From NCBI RefSeq assembly GCF_000374465.1, contig NZ_KB894531.1, positions 327,142-391,141 on the forward strand: a stretch of 64,000 nt of DNA, written 5' to 3'. This document shows positions 47,593 through 57,504 of this stretch, in pieces (the first letter of the stretch is position 1; the number at the start of each line of letters is the position of its first letter). The position numbers were made by a program, and so were the translations under genes. Origin of the DNA: Ahrensia kielensis DSM 5890 (GTDB lineage Bacteria > Pseudomonadota > Alphaproteobacteria > Rhizobiales > Rhizobiaceae). The notes under the pieces were generated by a model that was not told the origin of the DNA, did not search any database, and worked only from the letters and a program-made list of their open reading frames with translations.

Positions 47593-47973
47593 ATGTCACT
47601 TATTTCGTTGGATAACACCATAAACATCGCATTGTCGGTTAAGGATCGGCATGTAAGCGCTGCGTGGTACGAAAAAATGCTCGGGTTTAAGACGATCTAC
47701 CACGCAGACGATGCAGGTTGGTCAGAACTGCAAACAAACACTCAAGGGGTTACAATCGGGCTTGGAGAGCACACTAAGCCCGTGCCGGGCAATTGTGTTC
47801 CTGTGTTCGGCATAGCTGATTTGGATTCTGCAAGACAAAAGTTGGAACAGGCCAAAGTCAAATTTGATGGTGAAACCGATGTGATTGAAGGCATGGTCAA
47901 GACCGCAACCTTTTATGACCCTGACGGCAATGCTATGATGCTCGCTCAAGATTTGACAAATGGAGCCGCATGA
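47593..47973 (+). CDS. VOC-family protein (glyoxalase/bleomycin-resistance type)
   Basis: 126 residues from ATG 47593 (AAGGA 6 bases upstream; ATG 47575 is a weaker alternative). One VOC unit: NIALSVKDRHVSAAWYEKMLGFKTIY, and FYDPDGNAMMLAQDL at the end. A glutamate and histidines that would bind metal are few, so it could sequester a toxic ligand rather than catalyse. Divergent from a regulator in the segment between the priA-end repeats; such pairs often give inducible resistance. The inducer is unknown. Confidence 0.82.
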   Translation: MSLISLDNTINIALSVKDRHVSAAWYEKMLGFKTIYHADDAGWSELQTNTQGVTIGLGEHTKPVPGNCVPVFGIADLDSARQKLEQAKVKFDGETDVIEGMVKTATFYDPDGNAMMLAQDLTNGAA

Positions 47974-47988
47974 TTGGCAGCTGCAAAT

Positions 47989-48034
47989 GCTGCGGCATAT
48001 ATTCAGATGGGTATTGCCGCAGCCGAACTCTTTT
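47989..48034 (+). terminator. Probable terminator of the VOC gene
   Basis: Perfect 9-bp stem GCTGCGGCA (47989-47997) / TGCCGCAGC (48015-48023), 17-base loop; a four-T run comes seven bases after the stem, so it is weaker than usual. Confidence 0.5.
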
Positions 48035-48081
48035 AAAGGGTATAATTCGGCTCTGTCGTTGATGAATATCTAAACTGCTCG

Positions 48082-48133
48082 GCGCGGGGCAGTTAAAGTG
48101 CAGATCGATATCGATCCGCAGAGCTTTTTGTAA
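48082..48133 (+). pseudogene. Direct repeat copy 2: detached fragment of the priA 3' end
   Basis: A 52-base copy of the last priA codons including the stop, 49 of 52 identical to 46938-46989. In the priA frame it is open only from 48074, so it is a non-functional remnant. One difference changes Val to Ile in the IDVDP segment. It marks the right border of the 1.14-kb segment holding the HxlR-like regulator and VOC gene. Confidence 0.92.
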
Positions 48134-48157
48134 CTCCGCGGATTTAGTTATTTACTA

Positions 48158-48613
48158 TTAGCGTATTGTTTTGCTTCGTGAGTCGTAGCCGCCCCAAACT
48201 TTTGTTGTACTTGACCCACTCGCGCTTACATCGAAGCGATAGTTAGAAACAGAATTTCCAGTCGTGTTACAAGGCGGTAGAAATTTGTGATTTACCGTTG
48301 TTGTGCCTGAAGCGTTTGACATAACGCGTGTGCGACGGTGCTCGTATGTGTTTCCGTTGCTAATTTTGTCCCACATACGTATTTTAATTGGAACGCCGCC
48401 AACTGCAGAGTGCTTAATGGTCAATGTTGGAGCTGTGCCTTGCCCTCCAAGTTGTTTGCAAACGTTGTTTAAAGTGAGAGGCGAAACAGAAACCGACGAG
48501 ATTTGAAAATTAGAACTTACTGAAGCTTCGCTTGAGCTGCCCGCTGTTTCACTGCACGCCATAAGCGCTAGTGATGCTATGCCTGATAATCCAACTGATA
48601 GATATGATTTCAT
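48158..48613 (-). CDS. Lipoprotein of unknown function
   Basis: 151 residues with a lipoprotein signal ending LMAC (cysteine at about residue 20), a Ser-rich linker, then a beta-rich mature domain with two cysteines (NNVCKQLGG, LPPCNTTG) likely forming a disulfide. No family is recognised. It faces the direct-repeat remnant, 25 bases away. Its Ser/Thr/Asn-rich composition differs from the housekeeping genes around, as is common for surface proteins or transferred genes. Confidence 0.7.
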   Translation of the reverse strand: MKSYLSVGLSGIASLALMACSETAGSSSEASVSSNFQISSVSVSPLTLNNVCKQLGGQGTAPTLTIKHSAVGGVPIKIRMWDKISNGNTYEHRRTRVMSNASGTTTVNHKFLPPCNTTGNSVSNYRFDVSASGSSTTKVWGGYDSRSKTIR

Positions 48614-48728
48614 AGTGCCTCCCGATATTAATACTTTACGAAGCGTAACTGTTGTGTGCGGCTATTGTTCTTGTCAATAGTTCCAAAGTTAATTCATTCT
48701 AGTAAAGATTAATTATGACACTTTTATT

Positions 48729-48932
48729 CTACGCTCTGCGGCCCCAGCGTATTTTTGACCAAAACCGTTCATGGATAAAATAGAACACAAAGCCTGTCGC
48801 GCTGGCGGACAGTGCAAGCATGATCGAATCAATCAGATTGCCGGATTGAAAAAGCGCAAGCAGGGTCATGGTCGCTATGCCAAGTAATTGCCATGTGATG
48901 GCTTTGACAAATGTTCTGCGCGGCAGTTCCAA
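48729..48932 (-). CDS. DUF2061 membrane protein
   Basis: 67 residues, TTG start supported by AAGGAG six bases upstream (48939-48944 on the plus strand). The pattern RTFVKAITWQLLGIATMTLL, and YFIHERFWSKIRWG at the end, is that of DUF2061, predicted two-helix membrane proteins of unknown function. Alone on the minus strand, divergent from the XRE regulator. Confidence 0.85.
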   Translation of the reverse strand: MELPRRTFVKAITWQLLGIATMTLLALFQSGNLIDSIMLALSASATGFVFYFIHERFWSKIRWGRRA

Positions 48933-49058
48933 TGTGGGCTCCTTCGATTCGAATGTGTTCAGATGTGGTTTACGTACCGCATATTTTGGCTTGCCGGAAT
49001 TTGGAAAGAGTGAAACATTAAGTCCATAATGTTTAAAAAAAACACCAAAGTAGATTAA

Positions 49059-49895
49059 ATGAACAAGCTAGATAGAGCCGCATTATTTCGTGACCGTGTT
49101 GTCGAGCGGCTCACTGCTGCGAAAATCAGCCGTTCACAGCTGTCGCGTGATGCAGGTATTGACCGTTCAACTGTTGCGCAAATTCTCAATGGTGAAGATG
49201 CGCGCTTGCCCAATGCGCACATAGCGGCTGAATTTGCGGCGGCACTCGGTGTAAGCGCTGATTGGTTGCTTGGCTTGTCGGATCGTTCCGAGCGGGCAGC
49301 GCAATTGCTGAGCGCAGGTTTGAATTTTGCCGATGCACAGCGCACGCCTGCCGATGAGCAATTGATCGCTTGGCACCGTGAGGCGGCGGGGCATAAAATT
49401 CGCGCCGTACCGACAACGCTGCCTGATATTTTGAAAACCGGCGCGATGCTGGAATGGGAATATGAGTTGTTTCAGGACAAAACGCCTGAACAGGCCAGTG
49501 CGGCGATGCGCGATACAGCCGATTGGCTACAAGCCCCGGGGTCGGATTATGAAATTTGTGTACCGATAGAGACGGTGAAATCATTGGCGCGCGGCGAGGG
49601 TTATTTTGAAGGAATACCCAAGGATGTGCGTGTTGAGCAGATAATGCATATGGCAAAACAATGCGGCGATCTTTACCCGTCCGTGCGGCTTTATTTATTT
49701 TCCAGCCGCAAAGTCCATTCTGCGCCCTTGGTAATTTTCGGACCGTTGATTGCCGCTGTTTATGTCGGGCAGTTCTATATGGTGTTTCGAGAGCGCAAAC
49801 AGGTGCAGGGTTTAACCCGTCATTTTGATGAATTGGTGCGTGCCTCTAGTGTTGATGCACGCTCGGCGGCGCAGGTTATCCGGTCTTTTCTTTAA
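49059..49895 (+). CDS. XRE-family transcriptional regulator
   Basis: 278 residues. An N-terminal helix-turn-helix of the Cro/C1 type (about 13-70: ISRSQLSRDAGIDRSTVAQIL, LGVSADWLLGL in shorter parts) and a 200-residue C-terminal domain of unknown function that may bind a ligand. No cupin signature is seen. It could control the EamA exporter 42 bases downstream, which is an inference from position. Confidence 0.85.
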   Translation: MNKLDRAALFRDRVVERLTAAKISRSQLSRDAGIDRSTVAQILNGEDARLPNAHIAAEFAAALGVSADWLLGLSDRSERAAQLLSAGLNFADAQRTPADEQLIAWHREAAGHKIRAVPTTLPDILKTGAMLEWEYELFQDKTPEQASAAMRDTADWLQAPGSDYEICVPIETVKSLARGEGYFEGIPKDVRVEQIMHMAKQCGDLYPSVRLYLFSSRKVHSAPLVIFGPLIAAVYVGQFYMVFRERKQVQGLTRHFDELVRASSVDARSAAQVIRSFL

Positions 49896-49937
49896 GGGGT
49901 AAATCTGCCAGAGCGATTGAAGCACTTATTCGGACAT

Positions 49938-50840
49938 ATGATCTTGCAAACCAAATCTCCTATCGCAGAAATACCAATGCCGCCGATTGCTATTGGTATT
50001 GCGCTGTTTTCGTTCTTCTGTTTTTCACTGCTCGATGCGTCAGCCAAATGGCTTGTGGTTGGTGGGCAGGCAGTGTTTTTTGTTGTTTGGGTCAGGTTTG
50101 CGATTCAAGCTCTGTTTTTGCTCCTGTTCTTTAAGGGTTGGATTAATCCAAAACTATGGAAGATGGAGCGGCCTGTGCTGCAGGTTTGCCGTGGACTTTT
50201 ACTGCCCGCGATGACGTGCTTCAATTTTCTTGCGCTTCAATATTTGCAACTTGCCGAAACAATTTCTGTGCTGCTTGCTTCTCCTATTGTGGTTGCTGTT
50301 CTGGCTGGTCCTATGCTGGGTGAATGGGCAGGGCCGCGCCGATGGATTGCGATTTTTATCGGATTTATCGGTGTGTTGATTGTTGTGCGGCCGGGAACAG
50401 ATGTTTTTAGCTGGCCGGTCCTGCTGATCATCGGCTCAATGCTGTGCAATTCGTTCTATCTGGTGCTGACACGAAAGCTGGCTTCGGTTGAAACGCCGGA
50501 AAGCCTGATCTTTTATTCCTGCTTCTTTGGTGTGCTTATCTTTGCACCACTTGGTATTCCTGAAGCGCAGATGCCGCAGCAAATGTCTGACTGGTTTGCT
50601 TTTGCTCTAGCGGGCATGGCGGGCATGGTTGGCCATATGGGGTTGATTAAAGCAAGCAAGCTTGCCGATGCGGCAAAGGTTACGCCGTTCATCTATACGC
50701 AGATCATATGGATGACATTGCTCGGGTTTCTTATTTTTGGTGATCTGCCTGACGGCTGGACCGTATTGGGTATGATGGTTGTCGCGGGGTCGGGCCTTTA
50801 TCTGTGGTACCGCGAGCACAAACTTAGAAAGAGGGCATAA
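49938..50840 (+). CDS. EamA/DMT-family transporter
   Basis: About 300 residues from ATG 49938, ten helices in two repeats. The first repeat end is AETISVLLASPIVVAVLAG and the second ends at LLGFLIFGDLPDGWTVLGM. Resembles the S-adenosylmethionine/riboflavin-type and drug exporters of the superfamily; the substrate is unknown. The start is uncertain (TTG 49917 and ATG 49977 are in frame). One-base overlap (TAATG) with the next gene indicates co-translation. Confidence 0.85.
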   Translation: MILQTKSPIAEIPMPPIAIGIALFSFFCFSLLDASAKWLVVGGQAVFFVVWVRFAIQALFLLLFFKGWINPKLWKMERPVLQVCRGLLLPAMTCFNFLALQYLQLAETISVLLASPIVVAVLAGPMLGEWAGPRRWIAIFIGFIGVLIVVRPGTDVFSWPVLLIIGSMLCNSFYLVLTRKLASVETPESLIFYSCFFGVLIFAPLGIPEAQMPQQMSDWFAFALAGMAGMVGHMGLIKASKLADAAKVTPFIYTQIIWMTLLGFLIFGDLPDGWTVLGMMVVAGSGLYLWYREHKLRKRA

Positions 50841-51232
50841 TGCAAGAAGTGATTATCAATGAGCCTGCAGGCGAATGGTTTGCGCTCGCATCGGCATATA
50901 TAACGATTGGCTTCGGACTGATTCTTCTTTTGGCACCGCGCAAGGCATTTCAGATTTTGCGCTTGCGCACCGCTGAAGGTGTGCCGGAGGCTTTATCGGA
51001 AAGTCGTGCGACAATGGCTGGGTTCTATTTTGGCGTCGGTATTCTAGCGATTCTCTTTAGCCAGCCGTTATTATGGCTGACGCTGGGCGCAGGCTGGGCA
51101 TTCACCGCATTAGGCCGTTTGGTTTCGATTATCGTTGACCGTGGCAACACGCGTTTTAACTGGATTTCGATAGCAATGGAGGCCGCATTGGCGGCTGGAC
51201 CGCTGATTTATGGCTATACAGCGTTATTTTAA
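50840..51232 (+). CDS. Small membrane protein, DUF4345-like
   Basis: 130 residues with four hydrophobic segments. The SESRATMAGFYFGVGILAILF part and the GRLVSIIVDRG turn fit the DUF4345 pattern of four-helix membrane proteins, of unknown function. Translationally coupled to the EamA gene upstream, so it may work with it. Confidence 0.6.
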   Translation: MQEVIINEPAGEWFALASAYITIGFGLILLLAPRKAFQILRLRTAEGVPEALSESRATMAGFYFGVGILAILFSQPLLWLTLGAGWAFTALGRLVSIIVDRGNTRFNWISIAMEAALAAGPLIYGYTALF

Positions 51233-51268
51233 GCCTTTTATATGCGACAAAAGAGTAGGTTCAACACC

Positions 51269-51395
51269 TTGCACCATGCTAAACCCTATGCTAGATCGCC
51301 ATCATCTTGCTTAGGGGTTGCGGCTTGTAGATCCTAAGTGTTTAAAAAAAACAATTTAATCAACGTGTTAGGGCTTTAATCCGTTTTGGAGCCCT
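51269..51395 (+). promoter_or_regulatory. Possible atp operon promoter and leader hairpin
   Basis: TTGCAC (51269-51274) with TAGATC (51292-51297) at 17-base spacing, followed by a leader containing AGGGCT (51370-51375) / AGCCCT (51390-51395), a 6-bp stem with 14-base loop. Both are modest matches. The 190 bases between 51233 and 51422 hold no supported gene. Confidence 0.3.
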
Positions 51396-51422
51396 TTAAC
51401 ATTATCTAGCTAAGAGAAGTGA

Positions 51423-51986
51423 TTGCCTGTGGCTACATCGTCTCCTACCTCTCAAGTTGCCGCGCGTTATGCGGGTTCATTGTATGAACTTGCTGTTGAT
51501 GCGAAGGCTGCAACCAAGGTCGAAGCATCGCTTGATGCGTTCGAAGCTATGGTTTCCGGCAGTGCCGACCTAAAGCGCCTTATTGAAAGTCCTGTCTTTT
51601 CATCAGACGATCAAGTGGCAGCAATTAACGGCATTACTGCCAAAGCAGGTTTTCACCCGCTTGTTACAAATTTCCTCAAAGTAGTTGCTGGCAATCGCCG
51701 CCTCTTTGCAGTGCCTTCCATCATTAAAGCATTTCGTGAAATCGCAGCCGATGGCCGCGGTGAAGTGTCTGCTGATGTGACTGTGGCCACAAAGTTGACT
51801 GCTGCTCAGGAAAAAGAATTGAAGGTTGCATTGAAAGATGTTGCCGGCAAAGACGTGACGCTCAACGTAACAGTTGATCCGTCAATTCTCGGAGGTTTGA
51901 TAGTGAAGGTCGGCTCACGCCAGATCGATACATCACTAAAGACCAAACTCTCCTCACTTAAGATTTCGCTCAAAGAGGTCGGATGA
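51423..51986 (+). CDS. atpH: ATP synthase F1 delta subunit
   Basis: 187 residues. Connects the F1 head to the peripheral stalk. The N-terminal [15 protein letters not shown] helix and the C-terminal [21 protein letters not shown] motif are conserved. The TTG start gives MPVA..., the start I remember from other rhizobial AtpH proteins; GTG 51429 is an alternative. First gene of the F1 operon; F0 genes are elsewhere, as is normal in this group. Confidence 0.96.
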   Translation: MPVATSSPTSQVAARYAGSLYELAVDAKAATKVEASLDAFEAMVSGSADLKRLIESPVFSSDDQVAAINGITAKAGFHPLVTNFLKVVAGNRRLFAVPSIIKAFREIAADGRGEVSADVTVATKLTAAQEKELKVALKDVAGKDVTLNVTVDPSILGGLIVKVGSRQIDTSLKTKLSSLKISLKEVG

Positions 51987-53515
51987 TGGACATTCGCGCG
52001 GCAGAGATTTCTGCAATACTTAAAGACCAAATCAAGAATTTCGGCAAAGAAGCTGAGATTTCCGAGGTTGGACAAGTTCTATCTGTAGGTGACGGTATTG
52101 CCCGTATCTACGGTTTGGACAAAGTTCAGGCTGGTGAGATGGTCGAATTCCCTGGTGGCATTCGTGGCATGGCGCTCAACCTCGAAGAAGACAACGTAGG
52201 TGTTGTTATCTTTGGTGCTGACCGTGACATTAAAGAAGGTGACACAGTTAAGCGTACAGGCGCGATTGTGGATGTGCCGGTTGGTAAAGGTCTTCTTGGC
52301 CGTGTTGTCGACCCGCTCGGTAACCCGATTGATGGCAAAGGCCCTATCAAAGCTGAAAAGCGCATGCGCGTTGACGTTAAGGCGCCGGGCATTATCCCAC
52401 GTAAATCTGTTCATGAGCCAATGTCTACTGGTCTTAAAGCTATCGATGCTTTGATCCCTGTTGGCCGTGGTCAGCGCGAACTTATCATTGGCGACCGCCA
52501 AACAGGTAAGACAGCGATCATTCTTGATACATTCTTGAACCAGAAGCCAGCACACGAGACAGGCACAGAAAGCGAAAAGCTTTACTGTATCTATGTTGCG
52601 GTTGGTCAGAAGCGTTCAACTGTTGCCCAGTTCGTGAAGGTTCTTGAGGAGCGCGGCGCGCTTCCTTATTCAATCATCATTGCTGCGACAGCATCTGATC
52701 CTGCTCCACTGCAGTTCCTTGCACCATTTGCAGGCTGTACAATGGGTGAATATTTCCGCGACAACGGCATGCACGCTTTGATCGGTTATGATGACCTTTC
52801 AAAACAGGCTGTTGCTTATCGTCAGATGTCACTTCTTCTTCGTCGTCCTCCGGGCCGTGAAGCTTATCCTGGTGACGTTTTCTATCTTCACTCACGCCTT
52901 CTTGAGCGTGCAGCGAAATTGAACGAAGACGAAGGCTCTGGTTCATTGACGGCTTTGCCGGTTATTGAAACACAGGCGAACGACGTTTCTGCTTATATTC
53001 CGACTAACGTGATTTCGATCACTGACGGTCAGATCTTCCTTGAAACGGACTTGTTCTTCCAGGGTATTCGTCCTGCTGTGAACGTTGGTCTATCGGTTTC
53101 TCGTGTTGGTTCTGCTGCGCAGATTAAAGCGATGAAACAGGTTGCTGGTTCTATTAAGGGTGAGCTTGCTCAGTACCGCGAAATGGCTGCGTTTGCGCAG
53201 TTCGGCTCCGACCTTGATGCTTCCACACAGCGTTTGCTGAACCGTGGTGCGCGTTTGACAGAATTGCTTAAACAGCCACAGTTCTCGCCGCTTAAAACGG
53301 AAGAGCAGGTTGCTGTTATCTTTGCTGGCGTGAAAGGTTATCTTGATAAGCTTCCAGTCAACAAGGTTGGTGAGTTTGAGCAAGGCCTTCTGACGCATAT
53401 GCGCGGTGAAGGAAAATCCATTCTCGAAACGATTGCAAAAGAACAGAAGCTAACTGATTCAACAGAAGAAGCGCTGAAATCTGCAATTGAGGCATTCGCA
53501 AAGAGCTTCGCTTAA
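51986..53515 (+). CDS. atpA: ATP synthase F1 alpha subunit
   Basis: 509 residues from ATG 51986 ([16 protein letters not shown], the family start; AGAGG seven bases upstream). ATG 51983 directly before it overlaps the atpH stop. Non-catalytic nucleotide site with P-loop [10 protein letters not shown] and the arginine finger region [10 protein letters not shown]. Forms the hexamer with AtpD. Confidence 0.98.
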   Translation: MDIRAAEISAILKDQIKNFGKEAEISEVGQVLSVGDGIARIYGLDKVQAGEMVEFPGGIRGMALNLEEDNVGVVIFGADRDIKEGDTVKRTGAIVDVPVGKGLLGRVVDPLGNPIDGKGPIKAEKRMRVDVKAPGIIPRKSVHEPMSTGLKAIDALIPVGRGQRELIIGDRQTGKTAIILDTFLNQKPAHETGTESEKLYCIYVAVGQKRSTVAQFVKVLEERGALPYSIIIAATASDPAPLQFLAPFAGCTMGEYFRDNGMHALIGYDDLSKQAVAYRQMSLLLRRPPGREAYPGDVFYLHSRLLERAAKLNEDEGSGSLTALPVIETQANDVSAYIPTNVISITDGQIFLETDLFFQGIRPAVNVGLSVSRVGSAAQIKAMKQVAGSIKGELAQYREMAAFAQFGSDLDASTQRLLNRGARLTELLKQPQFSPLKTEEQVAVIFAGVKGYLDKLPVNKVGEFEQGLLTHMRGEGKSILETIAKEQKLTDSTEEALKSAIEAFAKSFA

Positions 53516-53548
53516 TTTAGCGAGGCTCTTAGGTAAGGGTTATAAGAT

Positions 53549-55992
<2,444 letters not shown>

Positions 55993-56018
55993 TTGAAATA
56001 GCTCGAAAGGAGCCGGTG

Positions 56019-56219
56019 ATGAATAATAGGTTGCAATTTATTGCGGAACTTACATTCGCCGGTTTCCTTGTCGGACTGCTTATCGGACCGAGTACTCTCG
56101 ACCAGTTTTTCGGTCTGGACTATGATAATTCAGTAAGCTTTAATCTCATTGTTGGTTCTTTGATCGGCGCTGGATTAGGCTTTTTGGGTTCACTTTTGCC
56201 ACAGAGCGAAGTTGAGTAA
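56019..56219 (+). CDS. Small membrane protein embedded between atpD and atpC
   Basis: 66 residues with two hydrophobic helices (about 8-24 and 41-60) around the loop DQFFGLDYDNSVS. ATG 56019 has a strong AAAGGAG site (56006-56012); the preceding in-frame GTG 56016 is unlikely. It lies 26 bases after atpD and 5 before atpC in an operon where these two genes are normally adjacent. Not recognised as AtpI, AtpZ or the zeta inhibitor, which is soluble. A role in assembly or regulation of the synthase is an inference from position. Confidence 0.75.
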   Translation: MNNRLQFIAELTFAGFLVGLLIGPSTLDQFFGLDYDNSVSFNLIVGSLIGAGLGFLGSLLPQSEVE

Positions 56220-56224
56220 TATTT

Positions 56225-56632
56225 ATGGCTGACGCATTTACATTCGAGTTGGTTTCTCCGGAGCGCCTGCTTCTATCTGAGCAAGTCACACAGGTTGTTG
56301 TACCTGGTAGTGACGGCTATTTCACGGTGATGGCTAACCACGCAGCGACAATGTCAACTTTGCAACCCGGTGTTGCGAAAGTGACGACTGCTGAAGGCAA
56401 ACAAGAAGATTACGTCATCTTTGGCGGCTTTATTGATGTTCTTCCAACATCATGCACAATTCTTGCAGAATCTGCTGTTGCCGTGTCTGACGTTAACAAA
56501 GCTGATCTTGATGCGCGTATTGAGGCTGCAAAGGCTGATGCAGCGGCTGCGACCGAAGGCGAAGATCAAGCCAAGGCAAATAATTATCTTGCACAGCTGA
56601 CAACACTTAATCAGCAAATTCTACCAGCTTAA
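56225..56632 (+). CDS. atpC: ATP synthase F1 epsilon subunit
   Basis: 135 residues. The N-terminal beta-sandwich (FELVSPERLLLSEQV, VPGSDGYFTVMANHA) is complete; the C-terminal helical part is rich in Ala/Asp/Lys. Part of the rotor foot and regulates ATP hydrolysis. Ends the operon before a strong terminator. Confidence 0.96.
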   Translation: MADAFTFELVSPERLLLSEQVTQVVVPGSDGYFTVMANHAATMSTLQPGVAKVTTAEGKQEDYVIFGGFIDVLPTSCTILAESAVAVSDVNKADLDARIEAAKADAAAATEGEDQAKANNYLAQLTTLNQQILPA

Positions 56633-56658
56633 TCGCTTTTAAAATTTCGCTTTGATTG

Positions 56659-56680
56659 GCCGCCTAATGGGCGGCTTTTT
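56659..56680 (+). terminator. Terminator of the atp operon
   Basis: Stem GCCGCC (56659-56664) / GGCGGC (56670-56675), five-base loop, five T. Confidence 0.9.
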
Positions 56681-56692
56681 CATGTCTGGGGT

Positions 56693-57196
56693 TTAGCCCA
56701 CGGCCGCGAATTGTGCTGGGTAAAGCAATTCACCAGAAGCATTTGCAAGTGCGCCTTCTTCAAGCTCAAGTGCTTGAAATTCGCGGCATTGGAAAGCACA
56801 TTGAACGCGCTCCGCCAATTGGGAGTTAAACCCAAAGCGCCCATAATAAACTGGATCGCCTAAGACAAATATGCTTTTCCAGCCTTGCGCTTTTGCTTCG
56901 TCAATCAAGCGGCGAACAATTTCTGTTCCGATTAAAAAATCGCGCCAATCTGGATCAACGGCTAGTGGCGCGAGCGCCAAAGCGCGGTCTTGGCCCTCAA
57001 GTGCTGTAAGCAATGCATGGCCAACGATCTGTGTGTCGATAAATGCAGCCATATCGAGCGTTGGAATATCTGATAGCAGAAGTGCTTCCACCAAATTAGG
57101 TTCAAAGCTTGCGCCAAATGCGCGTTCATGAACGATTTTAACAGCGTCGATCTGAGCATATGTGGAAGGTGCGAAAATGGTCTTGTCGAGTATCAT
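56693..57196 (-). CDS. GNAT-family N-acetyltransferase (YhbS-like)
   Basis: 167 residues. The acetyl-CoA site is seen in LAPLAVDPDWRDFLIGTEIVR with a degenerate Q/RxxGxG loop (RDFLIG) and the VLGDPVYYGRFGF segment typical of YhbS proteins. The acceptor is unknown. Convergent with atpC across the terminator. Confidence 0.85.
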   Translation of the reverse strand: MILDKTIFAPSTYAQIDAVKIVHERAFGASFEPNLVEALLLSDIPTLDMAAFIDTQIVGHALLTALEGQDRALALAPLAVDPDWRDFLIGTEIVRRLIDEAKAQGWKSIFVLGDPVYYGRFGFNSQLAERVQCAFQCREFQALELEEGALANASGELLYPAQFAAVG

Positions 57197-57504
57197 GGTA
57201 AAACCTGCTGATTTAAAATCATCGTGATCCGTTCTTAGCTATATCGCATATATGACATTAAAATTCACGGCGTGATTAGAAATCAATGTATGCAGTAAGC
57301 GTGTCGCATGACGATTGTAATTGTTAATGACATAGCGTCAATTTTAACTAATTTTTAGTGCTTCAATGGCAGCGTCATGCATGGCGGCAACAGTACTTGT
57401 TGATGATGATCTTCGCCAAAACGCTCGCTATGCGCAGCATGTCCTTCCCGAAATTGAATAGTAATGAAGCCGTGGCTCCGTTTTAGACGGCTGATCCGGT
57501 TTTT
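57197..57504. other. Intergenic stretch before the chemoreceptor gene
   Basis: 308 bases between divergent genes. It is AT-rich around 57230-57360, a plausible promoter area for both, but no clear -35/-10 pair was found. A short ATG frame at 57366-57461 (31 codons) has no ribosome site and no recognisable product. The chemoreceptor frame may begin later, at 57553, extending the gap. Confidence 0.6.

Noticed and set aside
46990-48133. Insertion sequence between the priA-end repeats
   Set aside because: No transposase and no terminal inverted repeats; the flanking repeat is far longer than a target-site duplication.
57366-57461. 31-codon frame upstream of the chemoreceptor
   Set aside because: No ribosome site, no family, and too short to support without conservation data.
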